Positions 6,864 through 7,308 of a stretch of 7,308 nt of DNA are shown here, piece by piece. The DNA comes from UBA9715 sp045614225 (lineage in GTDB: Bacteria > Actinomycetota > Coriobacteriia > Coriobacteriales > Eggerthellaceae). The notes under the pieces are model-generated. The model saw only the letters and a list, made by a program, of their open reading frames with translations. It did not search any database and was not told the DNA's origin. The position numbers were made by a program, and so were the translations under genes. Position 1 is the stretch's first letter. Each line of letters opens with the position of its first letter. The stretch spans positions 1-7,308 of the forward strand of contig JAZLCO010000063.1 of assembly GCA_045614225.1 (NCBI GenBank), written 5' to 3'.

Positions 6864-6880
6864 CCGCAAAGCATCTTGGG

Positions 6881-6886
6881 TATAAT
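6881..6886 (+). promoter_or_regulatory. -10 hexamer of a leaderless promoter for the 79-residue protein
   Basis: A perfect TATAAT lies 7 nt before the ATG at 6894, so transcription would start at or next to the start codon. There is no ribosome site before that ATG, which agrees with a leaderless message. A TTCACA resembling a -35 is at 6853-6858, but its 22-nt spacing is too long to be convincing. Confidence 0.55.
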
Positions 6887-6893
6887 CAAAATC

Positions 6894-7133
6894 ATGAACA
6901 AGACCACACGCCCGATACTTACTGTCTTGCTCGCGATTGTCGTATTCGCAATCGCTTTCTTCGCACAGCCTTCGATAAGCGGGAACAATGGCCTGACGAA
7001 CAACCCGACGACCGCTTCGTCTTCCGCCTCGTCAAGCACGACTTCAGCTTCTATTTCGGCATCATCAGCCACTTCGACTTCGCAGAACCTCACCGTCAAA
7101 GAAGACGGCGTGGTGGAAGTATCCGGCGAATAA
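6894..7133 (+). CDS. Small single-pass membrane or secreted protein, unknown function
   Basis: A 79-residue protein transcribed away from the pyr operon. It has a short basic N-terminus (MNKTTR), one hydrophobic helix at about 8-26 (LTVLLAIVVFAIAFFA), then a Ser/Thr/Ala-rich low-complexity stretch at about 36-62 and an acidic end (VKEDGVVEVSGE). There is no Cys after the helix, so it is not a lipoprotein. The likely topology is N-in with the tail outside, or release after signal cleavage. The frame also allows a TTG start at 6876, but the perfect -10 between the two sites favours the ATG and a leaderless message. A terminator follows 16 nt after the stop. I do not recognise a family. The clear promoter, hydrophobic helix and terminator argue that this is a real gene. 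Confidence 0.6.
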   Translation: MNKTTRPILTVLLAIVVFAIAFFAQPSISGNNGLTNNPTTASSSASSSTTSASISASSATSTSQNLTVKEDGVVEVSGE

Positions 7134-7149
7134 CGCAAAACAAAAAAAG

Positions 7150-7184
7150 AACTCCGGCGTGTTCAACACGTCGGAGTTTTCTTT
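7150..7184. terminator. Bidirectional intrinsic terminator between the small gene and the tRNAs
   Basis: Inverted repeat at 7150-7178: AACTCCG/CGGAGTT, one G-T position, then CGTG/CACG around a TTCAA loop. Read on the plus strand it has a 12-bp stem including G-U and is followed by TTTTCTTT, ending the small gene. Read on the minus strand the G-U becomes an A-C mismatch, but a seven-T run (7142-7148) follows, so it also fits as the end of the tRNA transcript, 5 nt after tRNA-Cys. Confidence 0.88.
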
Positions 7185-7258
7185 GGTGGCGACACCCGGA
7201 TTTGAACCGGGGAATCGCGGATTTGCAGTCCGCTGCCTTACCACTTGGCTATGTCGCC
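7184..7258 (-). tRNA. tRNA-Cys (anticodon GCA)
   Basis: A full cloverleaf can be drawn. The acceptor GGCGACA pairs perfectly with TGTCGCC. The D arm is GCC/GGC and the anticodon stem GCGGA/TCCGC, with loop CTGCAAA and anticodon GCA at 7226-7224. The T arm is CCCGG/CCGGG with loop TTCAAAT. CCA is encoded (7186-7184). The discriminator base 73 is A, whereas bacterial tRNA-Cys normally has U, the main identity base for cysteinyl-tRNA synthetase. It is transcribed 2 nt behind tRNA-Gly and ends 5 nt before the terminator stem. Confidence 0.95.
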
Positions 7259-7260
7259 AT

Positions 7261-7308
7261 TGGAGCGGGCAACGAGGCTCGAACTCGCTACCTCCACCTT
7301 GGCAAGGT
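7261..7308 (-). tRNA. tRNA-Gly (anticodon GCC), 5' part outside the window
   Basis: The 3' portion of a tRNA from the anticodon arm onward: loop TTGCCAA with anticodon GCC (7303-7301), T arm GCGAG/CTCGT with loop TTCGAGC, acceptor strand TGCCCGC, discriminator T and an encoded CCA at 7263-7261. The acceptor strand and U73 are typical of bacterial tRNA-Gly(GCC). About 28 nt at the 5' side lie beyond the window. Only 2 nt (AT) separate it from tRNA-Cys, so both must come from one precursor. Confidence 0.92.

Noticed and set aside
6723..6869. 49-codon in-frame extension of pyrR
   Set aside because: It covers the PyrR RNA element, its first codon lies upstream of the likely transcription start, and the internal ATG at 6722 has a good ribosome site and matches known PyrR N-termini.
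1..7308. CRISPR array, defence system or prophage
   Set aside because: No direct-repeat array, integrase, phage or nuclease gene is present. The window is a biosynthetic operon with a small accessory gene and tRNAs.

Overview
The window carries most of a de novo pyrimidine (UMP) biosynthesis operon on the minus strand. It is followed on the right by a small plus-strand gene, a terminator that works in both directions, and a minus-strand tRNA pair. In transcription order the operon reads: PyrR-type RNA leader, pyrR, pyrB, pyrC, a 677-residue exported xxxLxxG-repeat protein, pyrK, pyrD (cut by the left edge). The gene order, the split PyrK/PyrD (class 1B) dihydroorotate dehydrogenase, the PyrR leader element and the CCA-encoding tRNAs indicate a Gram-positive bacterium. 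Moderate G+C and the heptad-repeat protein make an anaerobic actinobacterium of the Coriobacteriia (Eggerthellales-like) my best guess, but this is an inference and no taxonomic marker is present.

Layout: 1-804 pyrD (3' end missing); 805-1596 pyrK, whose stop codon abuts the pyrD start; 1597-1742 an intercistronic gap with a 21-bp hairpin; 1743-3776 the exported repeat protein; 3786-5093 pyrC; 5094-5175 a gap with a second hairpin; 5176-6117 pyrB; 6120-6722 pyrR; 6723-6860 the pyr leader with a PyrR-binding RNA element; 6881-6886 a divergent -10 for a leaderless 79-residue membrane-anchored protein (6894-7133); 7150-7184 a bidirectional terminator; 7184-7258 tRNA-Cys(GCA); 7261-7308 the 3' part of tRNA-Gly(GCC).

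The enzymes act in sequence. PyrB makes carbamoyl-aspartate, PyrC closes it to dihydroorotate, and PyrD with the electron-transfer subunit PyrK oxidises it to orotate. PyrR bound to UMP should recognise the leader RNA and reduce expression when pyrimidines are plentiful. No intrinsic terminator is visible in the leader, so how binding lowers expression is open; a near-perfect alternative pairing that would swallow the PyrR loop is present. carAB, which lies between pyrC and pyrK in Bacillus subtilis, is absent from that position. The exported repeat protein occupies it instead, and this is the main gene-content oddity of the window.
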